37,095 nt of DNA from Aphodoplasma sp045626925 (GTDB lineage: Bacteria; Bacillota; Clostridia; UBA1381; UMGS1253). Location of the stretch: the NCBI GenBank assembly GCA_045626925.1, contig JAZUQZ010000009.1, positions 1 through 37,095 of the forward strand. The letters are read 5' to 3'. The position numbers and the translations under genes are program-made. Of the stretch, positions 1-7,517 are shown piece by piece. How positions within the stretch are numbered: position 1 is the stretch's first letter; each line of letters begins with the position of its first letter. The notes beneath the pieces were generated by a model that worked only from the letters and a program-made list of their open reading frames with translations, did no database searches and was not told where the DNA came from.

Positions 1-1
1 T

Positions 2-148
2 GTAACCGGAACGCAATTGTTTTTATTGCTGGCCAATGAAAACAATTGGTCTCAGGAATACATAGACGAAATGTATGGATATGCTGTCGAAGAAGCCAAG
101 AAAATTCCATCAGTGAAATTATGGAATGAAGAAAGGAGATACGACTAA
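2..148 (+). CDS. C-terminal end of an unidentified protein (partial)
   Basis: An open frame enters from the left edge and runs 48 codons to a TAA whose last base is the A of the next gene's ATG (TAATG overlap). The visible tail is hydrophilic and ends in KLWNEERRYD. I do not recognise the family. Tight coupling to the following small membrane protein and the recombinase farther downstream suggests it belongs to the same integrated element. The fragment is too short for any functional claim. Confidence 0.55.
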   Translation, partial: VTGTQLFLLLANENNWSQEYIDEMYGYAVEEAKKIPSVKLWNEERRYD

Positions 149-459
149 TGAGTATAGATATCAGAGAAACCAAGGATCTTAACCACAAAAGGAAATCTGA
201 TACGCTTGATGAAATACTCGGCAGATTAGCAGTTATCGAAGGCAAGATTGACACCCTTGCCTACGATAAAACCAGCAAGATTGATGAAACCATCAGTTAT
301 GTTAAAACAACTGTTTCTCGAATCGATGATAAGATTTATGAAGAAGCAGACAAGCATATGAAACAGATTTTGCTGAGAGTATTTCAAATATCAGGCGCGA
401 TTATCCTATGTGCACCGGCTGTCATTGTAACACTTTGGTGGCTCCTATCATTTGTATAA
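148..459 (+). CDS. Small coiled-coil protein with C-terminal membrane anchor (XhlA/holin-like?)
   Basis: A 103-aa protein. Residues about 18-75 are charged and look like an amphipathic or coiled-coil helix (LDEILGRLAVIEGKIDTL). Residues about 76-103 form one hydrophobic segment ending WWLLSFV. This layout, a short helical cytosolic part then one C-terminal membrane helix, is that of XhlA-type phage lysis accessory proteins, but small membrane proteins of unknown role in mobile elements look the same. It has a good ribosome binding site (GAAAGGAG) inside the preceding gene and is translationally coupled to it. The prophage-lysis reading is inference from size, topology and the downstream recombinase. 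Confidence 0.6.
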   Translation: MSIDIRETKDLNHKRKSDTLDEILGRLAVIEGKIDTLAYDKTSKIDETISYVKTTVSRIDDKIYEEADKHMKQILLRVFQISGAIILCAPAVIVTLWWLLSFV

Positions 460-549
460 GAAAGGATGGTTGTAAAAAATATCAAGAAATTTTTGTTAGT
501 ATTGATGAATAGACTTATAAAATAATTAAGGTATGATTGGAGTGGTACT

Positions 550-726
550 ATGAAAATAGTAGTGGAATATGGTAAACATAACCTTTTCAGCGGTGTACCG
601 ATTAAATTAGTAATACAGAGCATAGGAGAACTGTATAAACGTTTTGAGGCAACAAAATGTTTACCGCAAATTTCACATAAATCAATTTACTATAGAGAAA
701 GGATGAATGCAAATGAATCTTATTGA
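550..726 (+). CDS. Small hypothetical protein (58 aa) upstream of the recombinase
   Basis: ATG at 550 is preceded by a convincing ribosome binding site (GGAGTGG at 540-545). The frame stays open for 58 codons, beginning MKIVVEYGKH and ending NANESY, and overlaps the recombinase start by 20 nt. It is basic and soluble, with no signal or membrane segment, and I recognise no family. The overlap suggests translational coupling to the recombinase, so it could be an excisionase-like or regulatory partner, but that is a guess from position only. Confidence 0.45.
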   Translation: MKIVVEYGKHNLFSGVPIKLVIQSIGELYKRFEATKCLPQISHKSIYYRERMNANESY

Positions 727-2374
727 AAAATTAAGGGTGAAATGCGGTGTGGTAAAGGCGGTAATTTATGCGAGATTTAGTTCTGACCTTCAAAGGGAGG
801 AAAGTATTGATGCTCAAATGAGAGCAACAAAAGAATTTGCAGACCGTAACGGCATCGTTATCCTCAGAGAATATGCAGATAGGGCAAAATCTGCAACGAC
901 AGATAAAAGACCGGAATTTCAACGAATGATAGCGGATGCCCGCAAAAGAGAATTCCAGCTTGTGCTTGTGCACAAGCTGGACAGGTTTGCAAGAAATCGT
1001 ATTGATAGTTTGGGATATAAGATGGAACTAAAAAAGTATGGAGTATCGCTGTTCAGTGTGACAGAACAGTTGGATTTCGATTCACCAGAAAGCATTATCA
1101 CCGAATCGGTGCTAGATGCAATGGCTGAATATTATTCACTCAACCTTGCAAGAGAGGTTGAGAAAGGCAAAAAAGAAAATGCTTACAAGTGTAAACACAC
1201 GGGTGGACAACCTCCTCTTGGATATGATGTAGATCCGGAAACGAAATTGCTTGTGATTAACGAACATGAAGCAGAGGCGGTAAAGATTATATTTCAAAGG
1301 TATATTGAAGGCTACGGATATTTGCAAATAGCCAATGAACTGAATTCAAAGGGTTATCGTACTAAAAAAGGAAATACCTTCTCGACCAATTCATTTGTGT
1401 CAATACTTTCCAATGAAAAGTATGTGGGGACTTATGTTTATAATAAGTCGGCAGAGAAAAGTACAGACGGAACAAGAAATGGACATGCCTATAAGCCAGA
1501 AGAGGAATGGATTAAGATTGAGAACGGTGTCCCGCCGATTGTGAGTAAAGACGATTTCTTATATATCCAACAAAAACTTGCCACAAACAAAAAGAAATTC
1601 CATGGGCATAAGCATATTGAGGAATATCTGCTCTCAGGGAAAATCTTCTGTGGAAAATGTGGTAGTCCCTATGTAGGTGACAGACGAGCGGATAAAAGAC
1701 GGTCAAATGTATTGGTAAAGTATGTTTGTAATCTAAAAAAGAGAAAAGGCAAAAATGGTTGTGATGCAAGAGATGTGCATCGGGATGTTCTTGAAAAAAT
1801 TATACTTGATAAGATAGCGGAAAATGTTTTCGATGATACACTGTTGGAAAAGCTTACAGAATATTACAACGGATTCAAAGAAATGTGTAGTGAGGAGTTA
1901 AACGGGAAAAAAGCAGCCTTGGAGAAGAAAATTAAAAATCTCGAGGGAGATATGGAGTACTTGATAACCATGATGATTAAGAAGCGTACAGAAGCCTTGT
2001 TTGAGAAGTTAGAAAAAATGGAAGAAGAAAAGGCAAATCTGCAAAGTGAACTTAGAAAGTTGGAACAGACACAAAAAACCTCGCCTGTATCCCGAAGTGA
2101 TATTGAGTACACTTTATGGCATGCACAAAAGATGCTGAAAGAAAAAACTCTGTCCAACACAAAGCAACTGATTGAGTCACTGGTAGACAGAGTTATCATA
2201 TACGAGGATTACATACAAATCAAATTTACCTTTGCCAAGACAAAAGACTATAATTTCGACCCACCGACCAAAGAAGAGTTATTAGAAAACGGGCAAAAAA
2301 ATAATCTGGGCGTAACAGATGTTACGCCCAGATGTGGCGGAGAAGGAGGGATTCGAACCCTCGCGCCGCGTTAA
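707..2374 (+). CDS. Large serine recombinase (site-specific integrase)
   Basis: A 555-aa large serine recombinase that would integrate and excise its element. The N-terminal resolvase domain (about 17-160) has the catalytic YARFSSDLQ motif (Ser25 in RxS), then DRFARN and the SV-LDAMAEYYS helix. The recombinase domain (about 165-290) contains GQPPLGYDVD. A zinc-ribbon domain follows (CGKCGSPY ... YVCN ... GCDAR), then a coiled coil at about 380-450. ATG 707 or ATG 713 could be the start; GAAAGGA at 696-702 suits 707. The last ~22 residues are not real recombinase sequence: the frame passes through a host terminator hairpin and then reads tRNA-Ser (GGEGGIRTLAPR), stopping in the tRNA. The attachment junction therefore probably lies just before 2305. 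It is the last gene of an element extending left of the window. Confidence 0.93.
   Translation: MQMNLIEKLRVKCGVVKAVIYARFSSDLQREESIDAQMRATKEFADRNGIVILREYADRAKSATTDKRPEFQRMIADARKREFQLVLVHKLDRFARNRIDSLGYKMELKKYGVSLFSVTEQLDFDSPESIITESVLDAMAEYYSLNLAREVEKGKKENAYKCKHTGGQPPLGYDVDPETKLLVINEHEAEAVKIIFQRYIEGYGYLQIANELNSKGYRTKKGNTFSTNSFVSILSNEKYVGTYVYNKSAEKSTDGTRNGHAYKPEEEWIKIENGVPPIVSKDDFLYIQQKLATNKKKFHGHKHIEEYLLSGKIFCGKCGSPYVGDRRADKRRSNVLVKYVCNLKKRKGKNGCDARDVHRDVLEKIILDKIAENVFDDTLLEKLTEYYNGFKEMCSEELNGKKAALEKKIKNLEGDMEYLITMMIKKRTEALFEKLEKMEEEKANLQSELRKLEQTQKTSPVSRSDIEYTLWHAQKMLKEKTLSNTKQLIESLVDRVIIYEDYIQIKFTFAKTKDYNFDPPTKEELLENGQKNNLGVTDVTPRCGGEGGIRTLAPR
2295..2332 (-). terminator. Terminator of tRNA-Ser(GCU), inside the recombinase frame
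   Basis: A perfect 12-bp inverted repeat (2305-2316 with 2321-2332, loop AGAT). On the minus strand it is followed by TTATTTTTTT. It lies 2 nt beyond the encoded CCA of the tRNA, so it ends the tRNA-Ser transcript. Confidence 0.88.
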
Positions 2375-2426
2375 CGACCTATACCCTTAGCAGGGGCACC
2401 TCTTCGGCCTACTTGAGTACTTCTCC
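2335..2426 (-). tRNA. tRNA-Ser(GCU)
   Basis: A 92-nt class II tRNA on the minus strand. The 7-bp acceptor stem (GGAGAAG/CTTCTCC), discriminator G, encoded CCA, long variable arm and GGTTCGAATCC T-arm are visible. The anticodon loop CTGCTAA gives anticodon GCU. The recombinase reading frame overlaps its 3' end. Confidence 0.95.
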
Positions 2427-2460
2427 GTGTCGAATATAAAAACATATTAAATTAAAAAAG

Positions 2461-2547
2461 TGGCGGAGAGGAAGAGATTCGAACTCTTGGCACTTGCGTG
2501 TCACTGGTTTTCAAGACCAGCTCCTTAAACCACTCGGACACCTCTCC
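2461..2547 (-). tRNA. tRNA-Ser(UGA)
   Basis: An 87-nt class II tRNA on the minus strand. Acceptor stem GGAGAGG/CCTCTCC, encoded CCA, long variable arm, and anticodon loop CTTGAAA (anticodon UGA). It lies directly upstream of tRNA-Ser(GCU) and both probably share one transcript. Confidence 0.95.
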
Positions 2548-2574
2548 GTATACACAACTTCGGTCACTTATGAT

Positions 2575-2603
2575 ATTTTAGCATATTGTTTATACAAAGT
2601 CAA
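2575..2603 (-). promoter_or_regulatory. Promoter of the tRNA-Ser pair
   Basis: On the minus strand TTGACT (2598-2603) and TAAAAT (2575-2580) are separated by 17 bp, a strong SigA-type promoter about 25 bp before tRNA-Ser(UGA). Confidence 0.75.
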
Positions 2604-2633
2604 GGAAAAGTTGAAAACATTTTCAACTTTTCC
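2604..2633 (-). terminator. Probable terminator of the cupin gene
   Basis: A perfect 14-bp inverted repeat with a 2-nt gap, A-rich on one arm and T-rich on the other, lies 14 bp after the cupin stop codon. The stem is AT-rich, so strength is uncertain. Confidence 0.5.
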
Positions 2634-2647
2634 CTGCAATAATTTTA

Positions 2648-3001
2648 TTACAAATCTTCACGAATAATGAGAGCAATAAATACGAGCGGCTCTGTGCCGA
2701 TATTTTTAATAGAGTGGCCATATCCGCTTGGGGTGAATGTGACCATACCTGCGCTGACTGTCGATATTTTGCCCTCATCATTATATTCTCCTGTTCCGGA
2801 CAAAATATAATAGCTTTCACTTTCACCGGTATGTTTGTGAAAACCTACCATTGCACCTGGTTCTAATGTTGCTTTTGCATACATTTTCTGTTTTGCCGGC
2901 GCATCAGGTGGCAACAAAAAATGCTCAAGATATAACATACCATATCCATTTTCTGCATTTCTTTCTTCAACTACATTTCTTTCGTTTTCTTTAATTATCA
3001 T
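2648..3001 (-). CDS. Small cupin-domain protein
   Basis: A 117-aa single-domain cupin. The first cupin motif is visible as GAMVGFHKHTGESESYYILSG (His, His and Glu metal ligands) and the second as VTFTPSGYGHSIKNIG (His). There is no HTH and no signal peptide, so this is a stand-alone beta-barrel protein such as a small isomerase, dioxygenase-like or sugar-binding protein; the substrate cannot be read from sequence. The start at 3001 has AAGGGG about 8 nt upstream. It is a single-gene unit between the tRNA-Ser pair and tRNA-Pro. Confidence 0.85.
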   Translation of the reverse strand: MIIKENERNVVEERNAENGYGMLYLEHFLLPPDAPAKQKMYAKATLEPGAMVGFHKHTGESESYYILSGTGEYNDEGKISTVSAGMVTFTPSGYGHSIKNIGTEPLVFIALIIREDL

Positions 3002-3120
3002 ATTTAGCCCCTTCTACATCATATTTTTTTGCAAAACTATATACTTTGATACATAGATTATATAGCAAATAAACAATAAAAGCAAGAACTAAAAAATATT
3101 TTGTTTTTAGTTTTTTTATC

Positions 3121-3149
3121 TTGACAATTATGCGTTTTTGTAATATAAT
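3121..3149 (+). promoter_or_regulatory. Promoter of tRNA-Pro
   Basis: Consensus SigA promoter: TTGACA (3121-3126), 17-bp spacer, TATAAT (3144-3149), 11 bp before the tRNA. Confidence 0.9.
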
Positions 3150-3160
3150 GTTTTGCATAT

Positions 3161-3237
3161 CGGGATGTAGCGCAGTTTGGTAGCGCACTACGTTCGGGAC
3201 GTAGGGGCCGCAGGTTCAAATCCTGTCATCCCGACCA
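3161..3237 (+). tRNA. tRNA-Pro(CGG)
   Basis: A 77-nt tRNA with acceptor stem CGGGATG/CATCCCG, discriminator A and encoded CCA. The anticodon loop TTCGGGA gives CGG. Its 3' 46 nt recur at 9148-9193, marking it as the probable integration target of an island. Confidence 0.95.
3192..3237 (+). repeat. Left attachment-type repeat (tRNA-Pro 3' half)
   Basis: 46 nt from the anticodon loop to the encoded CCA, repeated in direct orientation at 9148-9193 with 43/46 identity. Confidence 0.8.
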
Positions 3238-3239
3238 AC

Positions 3240-3278
3240 AAAACCTCAGTAACCAAGTGGTTTCTGAGGTTTTTGTTT
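3240..3278 (+). terminator. Terminator after tRNA-Pro
   Basis: Hairpin AAACCTCAG (3241-3249) with CTGAGGTTT (3264-3272), followed by TTGTTTTG. If the island reading is right, this terminator came with the island, since another terminator follows the tRNA fragment at 9197. Confidence 0.8.
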
Positions 3279-3280
3279 TG

Positions 3281-3726
3281 CTTGAAAAGCTTGTTTTTTC
3301 GGCTTTGACCACATGTCAGCCACATTTTGCGCCTCAAACGCAGTCATAGCAAGGCTTTTCAGGTTTTTTAATTATTTTTTATCCTTAAATATGAACAAAG
3401 ACTCCTAAACCTAAAAATTCAAGACTCTAAGTTTTAAATAGTTAAATTGGAGTTATTCATTCTCTCCCGAAAATACAGTAACGAATTACATTTGAAATTT
3501 CTTTAATACTTTTTTTGCAGTCATCTTTCAACCATGCCGTAATAATGGCAATATTATAACCCGAGATGAAAGGCAGGTGGCGGCACATCACGCTACAAGG
3601 TAAGCCCTGAATTTTTGCCGTAAAATGAAACAAGCGGAAGCGAGATTTCTTTCGATTTCTCGATTCTGCATTTCTTTGTTTAAGGTGTATCATATTTTGG
3701 ATTATATGAACAAAACCAAAACATCA
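3281..3726. other. Gene-free stretch at the left island edge
   Basis: About 445 bp without a convincing gene. It carries the 13-nt motif shared with the right edge (3304-3316) and AT-rich tracts. A 78-codon minus-strand frame at 3457-3693 has no good ribosome binding site and no recognisable motif. This could be the remains of an integrase and attachment region, but I cannot identify protein fragments with certainty. Confidence 0.5.
3304..3324. repeat. Island-edge motif, left copy
   Basis: Begins TTTGACCACATGT and continues to CCACA. The same 13 nt and the trailing CCACA occur at 9014-9035 in the same orientation. On the other strand it reads as two spaced TGTGG units, the layout of tyrosine-integrase arm sites. 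Confidence 0.5.
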
Positions 3727-5385
3727 TTATACTTGTTTTACTATATCAATAACCTGATTTATATTCTTCTTTCCAAAAGATACGTGTTCATCGTTTATAA
3801 CAAGACATGGAACACTCATAACATTATATTTTTTCTTTAACTCTTCAAAATGCTGGAGGTCGTACACTTCTGCTTTAATGTTTTTGTTTTTTGTTGCAAT
3901 ACGCTGACAGGCAATTACCAAATCAGGACACATTGTACAAGACAAAGATACTAAAATCTTCATATCTGTGCTTTTTTGAATTTCTTCAAGTTCCTTTAAT
4001 GTATCTTCATCTATTGTCTGTCCAGGACCGGCCGCATTGTAAAGCCCAAGTACAAAAGAGGTAAACTCATGTCCTCCCGGCACACCGTGAAATGCAATTC
4101 CCAAGTCAATTCCATCCTCTGAAAAGACTCGCACACATGGAGCAAGATTTGATTGGTCATTTTTATCAGCTACTATGACTGTAAGCTTGTCCGTAAGGTC
4201 TGCAAGATTTGTTATATAATTTTTCAATTCTAAAGACACAGGGCGATTATCAAGATACAGCTTAAGGATAAGCTTGCGTTCCATTTTTGAAAATACTCCC
4301 TCTAACTGTGCTTTCATTTCTGCTGTAAATATATCATCCGAATCATCGTGCGATTTAATAGTTTCGGATTTACTTTGCAAATCTGTCGTTCTTGTGACGG
4401 GCGGTTTTGGATGAAGACCTGTTTTCCTCTGCATCTCGGCAACATATTTTTCTAATTCCGTAGCAGAAATAGCACCATCGCCGGTAGCAGTAACCACCTG
4501 ACGGAGAGGTTTGATACATACATCGCCTGCTGCATACAATCCATCAATAGTCGTTTTTTGACTTGAGTCAGTTATAACATAGCCGTATTCATTTAACTCT
4601 GCAATATCTTTAACAAGCTCCGTATCAGGAGAATATCCGGCAAACACAAATACTCCGAAGTTATCTCCGTCTTCTGCTTGATATTCGGTAACATCTCCAG
4701 TTTTGGTATTTTTATATCTAATATAATTAAGACCGTTTTCACCGCTTACTTCTTCAACAACTGTGTTATAAATAACAGTAATTTTTTCGTGTTTTTTCGC
4801 CGGTTCTGCAACAGCCATAGCACATGTGAAATCATCATCCCGAACAAGAATTGTTACATGGCGGGCAAATTTAGTTAAGAATACACTTTCTTCTGCCGCA
4901 GCAAAGCCTCCGCCGACTACATAAACCTCTTTCCCTGTAAAAAATTCTCCGTCACATGTAGCACAATAAGCAACTCCTCGGCCTTTGTGTTCTTGTTCTC
5001 CTTTAAATCCTATAGTTCTCGGATGTGCACCGGTAGCAAGCAGAACTCCTAAACATTGAAAATCCCCACGGCTTGTGTGAACGGTTTTAACAATATCATC
5101 CATTTTGAGGCTTTCTGCTTCCGCCATTAAAAATTCTGCTCCAAAGGTTTCTGCCTGACGGCGCATAGTTTCGGTAAGCTCTTTTCCGCTTATTTTTCCT
5201 AAGCCCGGATAATTTACAACCTCATGTGTAATGGTAATCTGACCGCCAAACTGTTCTTTTTCAAGAACTAACACACGGTATCTTGCACGGGCAAGATAAA
5301 TGGCGGCGGTAAGTCCTGCCGGACCGCCGCCTATCACTACAACATCATATAAATTATCTTGGTTAATATTTTGTATATTACTCAT
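3727..5385 (-). CDS. ahpF: AhpF-like NADH/NADPH peroxiredoxin reductase, permuted domain order
   Basis: A 552-aa flavoprotein that would pass electrons from NAD(P)H to AhpC. Residues 1-325 form a thioredoxin-reductase module: FAD motif GGGPAG at 19-24, redox pair CATC (Cys141-Cys144), NAD(P) motif VVGGGFAAAEES, second FAD motif YAAGDV. A linker at about 340-370 joins a C-terminal module (about 370-552) resembling the tandem thioredoxin folds of the AhpF N-terminus, with CTMC (Cys483-Cys486) and a following SVPC cis-Pro segment. In Escherichia coli AhpF the thioredoxin folds come first, so the order is swapped here. The start overlaps the ahpC stop by one base (TAATG), giving an ahpC-ahpF operon for peroxide reduction. 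Confidence 0.9.
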   Translation of the reverse strand: MSNIQNINQDNLYDVVVIGGGPAGLTAAIYLARARYRVLVLEKEQFGGQITITHEVVNYPGLGKISGKELTETMRRQAETFGAEFLMAEAESLKMDDIVKTVHTSRGDFQCLGVLLATGAHPRTIGFKGEQEHKGRGVAYCATCDGEFFTGKEVYVVGGGFAAAEESVFLTKFARHVTILVRDDDFTCAMAVAEPAKKHEKITVIYNTVVEEVSGENGLNYIRYKNTKTGDVTEYQAEDGDNFGVFVFAGYSPDTELVKDIAELNEYGYVITDSSQKTTIDGLYAAGDVCIKPLRQVVTATGDGAISATELEKYVAEMQRKTGLHPKPPVTRTTDLQSKSETIKSHDDSDDIFTAEMKAQLEGVFSKMERKLILKLYLDNRPVSLELKNYITNLADLTDKLTVIVADKNDQSNLAPCVRVFSEDGIDLGIAFHGVPGGHEFTSFVLGLYNAAGPGQTIDEDTLKELEEIQKSTDMKILVSLSCTMCPDLVIACQRIATKNKNIKAEVYDLQHFEELKKKYNVMSVPCLVINDEHVSFGKKNINQVIDIVKQV

Positions 5386-5948
5386 TATAACTGTCCTACG
5401 AGATCAAGACTCGGTTTTAATGTTTCAGCACCCGGCTGCCAGTTAGCAGGACAAACCTGATCGCCGTGTGCGTGAACAAACTGACATGCCTGAACCTTAC
5501 GGAAGAGTTCTTCTGCGTTTCTTCCTACATTTCCGGCAGTAACCTCGTAGCCTACAATTTTACCTTCAGGATTTATGATAAAGGTACCGCGTTCTGCAAG
5601 ACCATCAGATTCGATTAAAACCTCAAAATCTCTTGAAATTTCATGAGTAGGATCGGCAAGCATAGGATAATTGATTTTTTTAATTCTTTCAGATGCATCG
5701 TGCCATGCTTTATGAACAAAATGAGTGTCGGTAGATACAGAGTATATCTCACATCCCACATTTTTAAAATCTTCATACTTATTTGCTAAATCTTCCAACT
5801 CCGTTGGGCATACAAAGGTAAAATCTGCAGGATAGAAAAAGAACACGCTCCATTTACCTAAAATCTCTTCTTTGGAAACCATCTTAAAATCGTCTCCGTG
5901 AAATGCGTAAGCTTTAAAATCTGAAATTTCTTTGTTAATTAATGACAT
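5385..5948 (-). CDS. ahpC: Peroxiredoxin AhpC
   Basis: A 187-aa typical 2-Cys peroxiredoxin that reduces H2O2 and organic peroxides. The peroxidatic site is DFTFVCPTE (Cys47) and the resolving site is HGDQVCPANW (Cys166). Length matches the AhpC family (about 187 aa). An AAGGAG ribosome binding site lies upstream of the ATG at 5948. It is first in an operon with the AhpF-like reductase (1-nt overlap) and diverges from the MFS/SDR operon; the shared 153-bp intergenic region carries a 9-bp inverted repeat that could be the operator. Confidence 0.97.
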   Translation of the reverse strand: MSLINKEISDFKAYAFHGDDFKMVSKEEILGKWSVFFFYPADFTFVCPTELEDLANKYEDFKNVGCEIYSVSTDTHFVHKAWHDASERIKKINYPMLADPTHEISRDFEVLIESDGLAERGTFIINPEGKIVGYEVTAGNVGRNAEELFRKVQACQFVHAHGDQVCPANWQPGAETLKPSLDLVGQL

Positions 5949-6031
5949 AATTTTATTCTCCTTTACTTTTTAATTTTATGCTTTCCAAAGGCTATGCTGA
6001 TTGCAAAAGGCATATATCCTTTCTACACAAA

Positions 6032-6077
6032 AGTATAACCAAATATTCTAAATAAATACGCAAATATAGGTTATACT
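6032..6077. promoter_or_regulatory. Inverted repeat in the divergent ahpC / MFS promoter region
   Basis: Perfect 9-bp arms AGTATAACC (6032-6040) and GGTTATACT (6069-6077) separated by 28 bp. Each arm ends in TATACT reading outward, so each could be the -10 box of one of the two divergent operons. No good -35 box lies 17 bp behind either, consistent with an activator-dependent or regulator-occluded region. Reading it as an operator is inference. Confidence 0.5.
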
Positions 6078-6101
6078 ATGGTTAGATTGGAGTGATAACT
6101 T

Positions 6102-7517
6102 ATGGAAATTATTTCTTCAAAACCTTATTTAAGAGGTTTTATGCCGTATGCACTCGCGGCGTTTTTAGTAGGTGCTGTGGGCGGATTTACTGCCGTGCTT
6201 GGCCCTGCATTTGTGAGTGACTTGAACTTGCCGTATAATAACACAACATGGACCGCTTTAGCGATGGCAGCTTCAACAGCAGCGTTTGCACCCATTCTCG
6301 GCAAGCTGGGTGATGTAATAGGCAGGAAAGCAACATTATTGATTGGTATAGCGATTTTTACTTTGGGTAATATTCTTACGGCAATAGCCCCATCGCTATT
6401 TTTTATGATTGTTGCCCGTTTTATAGTAGGAATTGGAAGTGCAGCTATTGCACCGGTGGTAATGTCGTATATTGTTACAGAATTTCCGCCTGAGAAAATT
6501 GCAAAGGGTTTTTCATTATATATGCTTATCTCAAGCAGTGCAGTAGTTTTTGGACCTACGCTCGGCGGATTGCTTATTGAGTTTTATGGTTGGCGAGCAA
6601 TGATGTGGGTATGCGTTGCAATTTCAGCCATCATATTTTTACTTTGCATTGTAACACATAGAAAAGATAGTATAGCATTGAAACCACTGACAGATTTCGA
6701 CGGTATTGGTTCTGTATGGGTACTGATTTTCTTTACTCTTATGTTGTGCCTACCGTCCTTTGGTCAGAATTTCGGCATTAGGTCAATATGGTTTTTAATT
6801 ATTTTTATTACATCGGTAATTTCATTTATCGGTTTGTTTTATGCAGAAAAAAAGGCAATAAATCCAATTCTTAGTTGGAAGTTTATGAAGAGAAAAAAGT
6901 TTTTTCTCTCAGTTCTGGCTCTCTTTTTAACTCAGGGACTTATGCAGGCGAATATGACAAATATAATTGTATTTATCAACTACACACAGCCTGATAATAC
7001 TATTATATCCAGTTATGCGATTTCAATTATGTATATCGGAATGTCACTCGGTTCAGTTGTTTTAGGGCCATTGGCAGACCGCATAGAGCCTAAAAAGGTT
7101 TTGGCTGCCTCTCTGACTCTTACAGGGGTTGGATGCGCTATTATGCTTTTATTTACTGCTCAAATTTCCGTGATTATACTTGCTGCTTCTCTTGGCATCT
7201 TAGGCTTTGGGCTTGGCGGAAATGCTGCAATTTTTATGAAGGTTGTACTGTCAGGTGTGCCCAGCAAAACTGCAGGAGCAGGAACCGGAACTTATGGCTT
7301 ATTCCGTGACCTTGCAGCACCCTTTGGTGTAGCGATTTTTGTTCCTCTTTTTACAAATAGAGTAACAAATATTATAAGTAGCGGGAAGGGTGAAATAGTC
7401 GCCGCAGTAAATTCTATAAAGTTTCTTGCTGTAGCGGAAATTATTTGTGTTATTGCGGGAATTGCGATAGTGTTGTTCTTGCCTAAAATTTATAATAAAA
7501 AAGGAGAAAAAGCATGA
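6102..7517 (+). CDS. MFS transporter, BaiG-like (candidate bile-acid carrier)
   Basis: A 471-aa integral membrane protein with about 14 hydrophobic segments, the size and topology of DHA2-type MFS carriers. The MFS motif GKLGDVIGRK lies at about 66-75 and a motif-C-like stretch FGPTLGG at about 149-155. From memory, segments such as TAVLGPAF, NNTTWTALA, LTQGLMQANMTN and TGTYGLFRD resemble BaiG, the proton-coupled bile-acid importer of Clostridium scindens; this was not checked by alignment. The stop overlaps the start of the SDR gene by 4 nt (ATGA), so the two are co-translated; pairing a carrier with a hydroxysteroid-type dehydrogenase supports a steroid or bile-acid substrate. Start at 6102 is set by GGAG at 6089-6092. 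A multidrug exporter of the same family is the alternative. Confidence 0.75.
   Translation: MEIISSKPYLRGFMPYALAAFLVGAVGGFTAVLGPAFVSDLNLPYNNTTWTALAMAASTAAFAPILGKLGDVIGRKATLLIGIAIFTLGNILTAIAPSLFFMIVARFIVGIGSAAIAPVVMSYIVTEFPPEKIAKGFSLYMLISSSAVVFGPTLGGLLIEFYGWRAMMWVCVAISAIIFLLCIVTHRKDSIALKPLTDFDGIGSVWVLIFFTLMLCLPSFGQNFGIRSIWFLIIFITSVISFIGLFYAEKKAINPILSWKFMKRKKFFLSVLALFLTQGLMQANMTNIIVFINYTQPDNTIISSYAISIMYIGMSLGSVVLGPLADRIEPKKVLAASLTLTGVGCAIMLLFTAQISVIILAASLGILGFGLGGNAAIFMKVVLSGVPSKTAGAGTGTYGLFRDLAAPFGVAIFVPLFTNRVTNIISSGKGEIVAAVNSIKFLAVAEIICVIAGIAIVLFLPKIYNKKGEKA

Larger units (their letters stand above)
1..2334 (+). mobile_element. Right end of an integrated element (prophage or ICE) next to tRNA-Ser
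   Basis: Four tightly packed plus-strand genes, including a possible lysis accessory protein and a large serine recombinase, end exactly at a minus-strand tRNA-Ser(GCU) and its terminator. A recombinase gene at the element edge pointing at a tRNA is the usual arrangement. The left end and partner attachment site are outside the window, so length and type (phage or conjugative) are unknown. The right limit is placed at the tRNA 3' end; the true crossover may be some tens of bases earlier. Confidence 0.6.

Noticed and set aside
3457..3693. 78-aa minus-strand frame in the left island edge
   Set aside because: No good ribosome binding site, no recognisable motif, and composition like neighbouring non-coding DNA.
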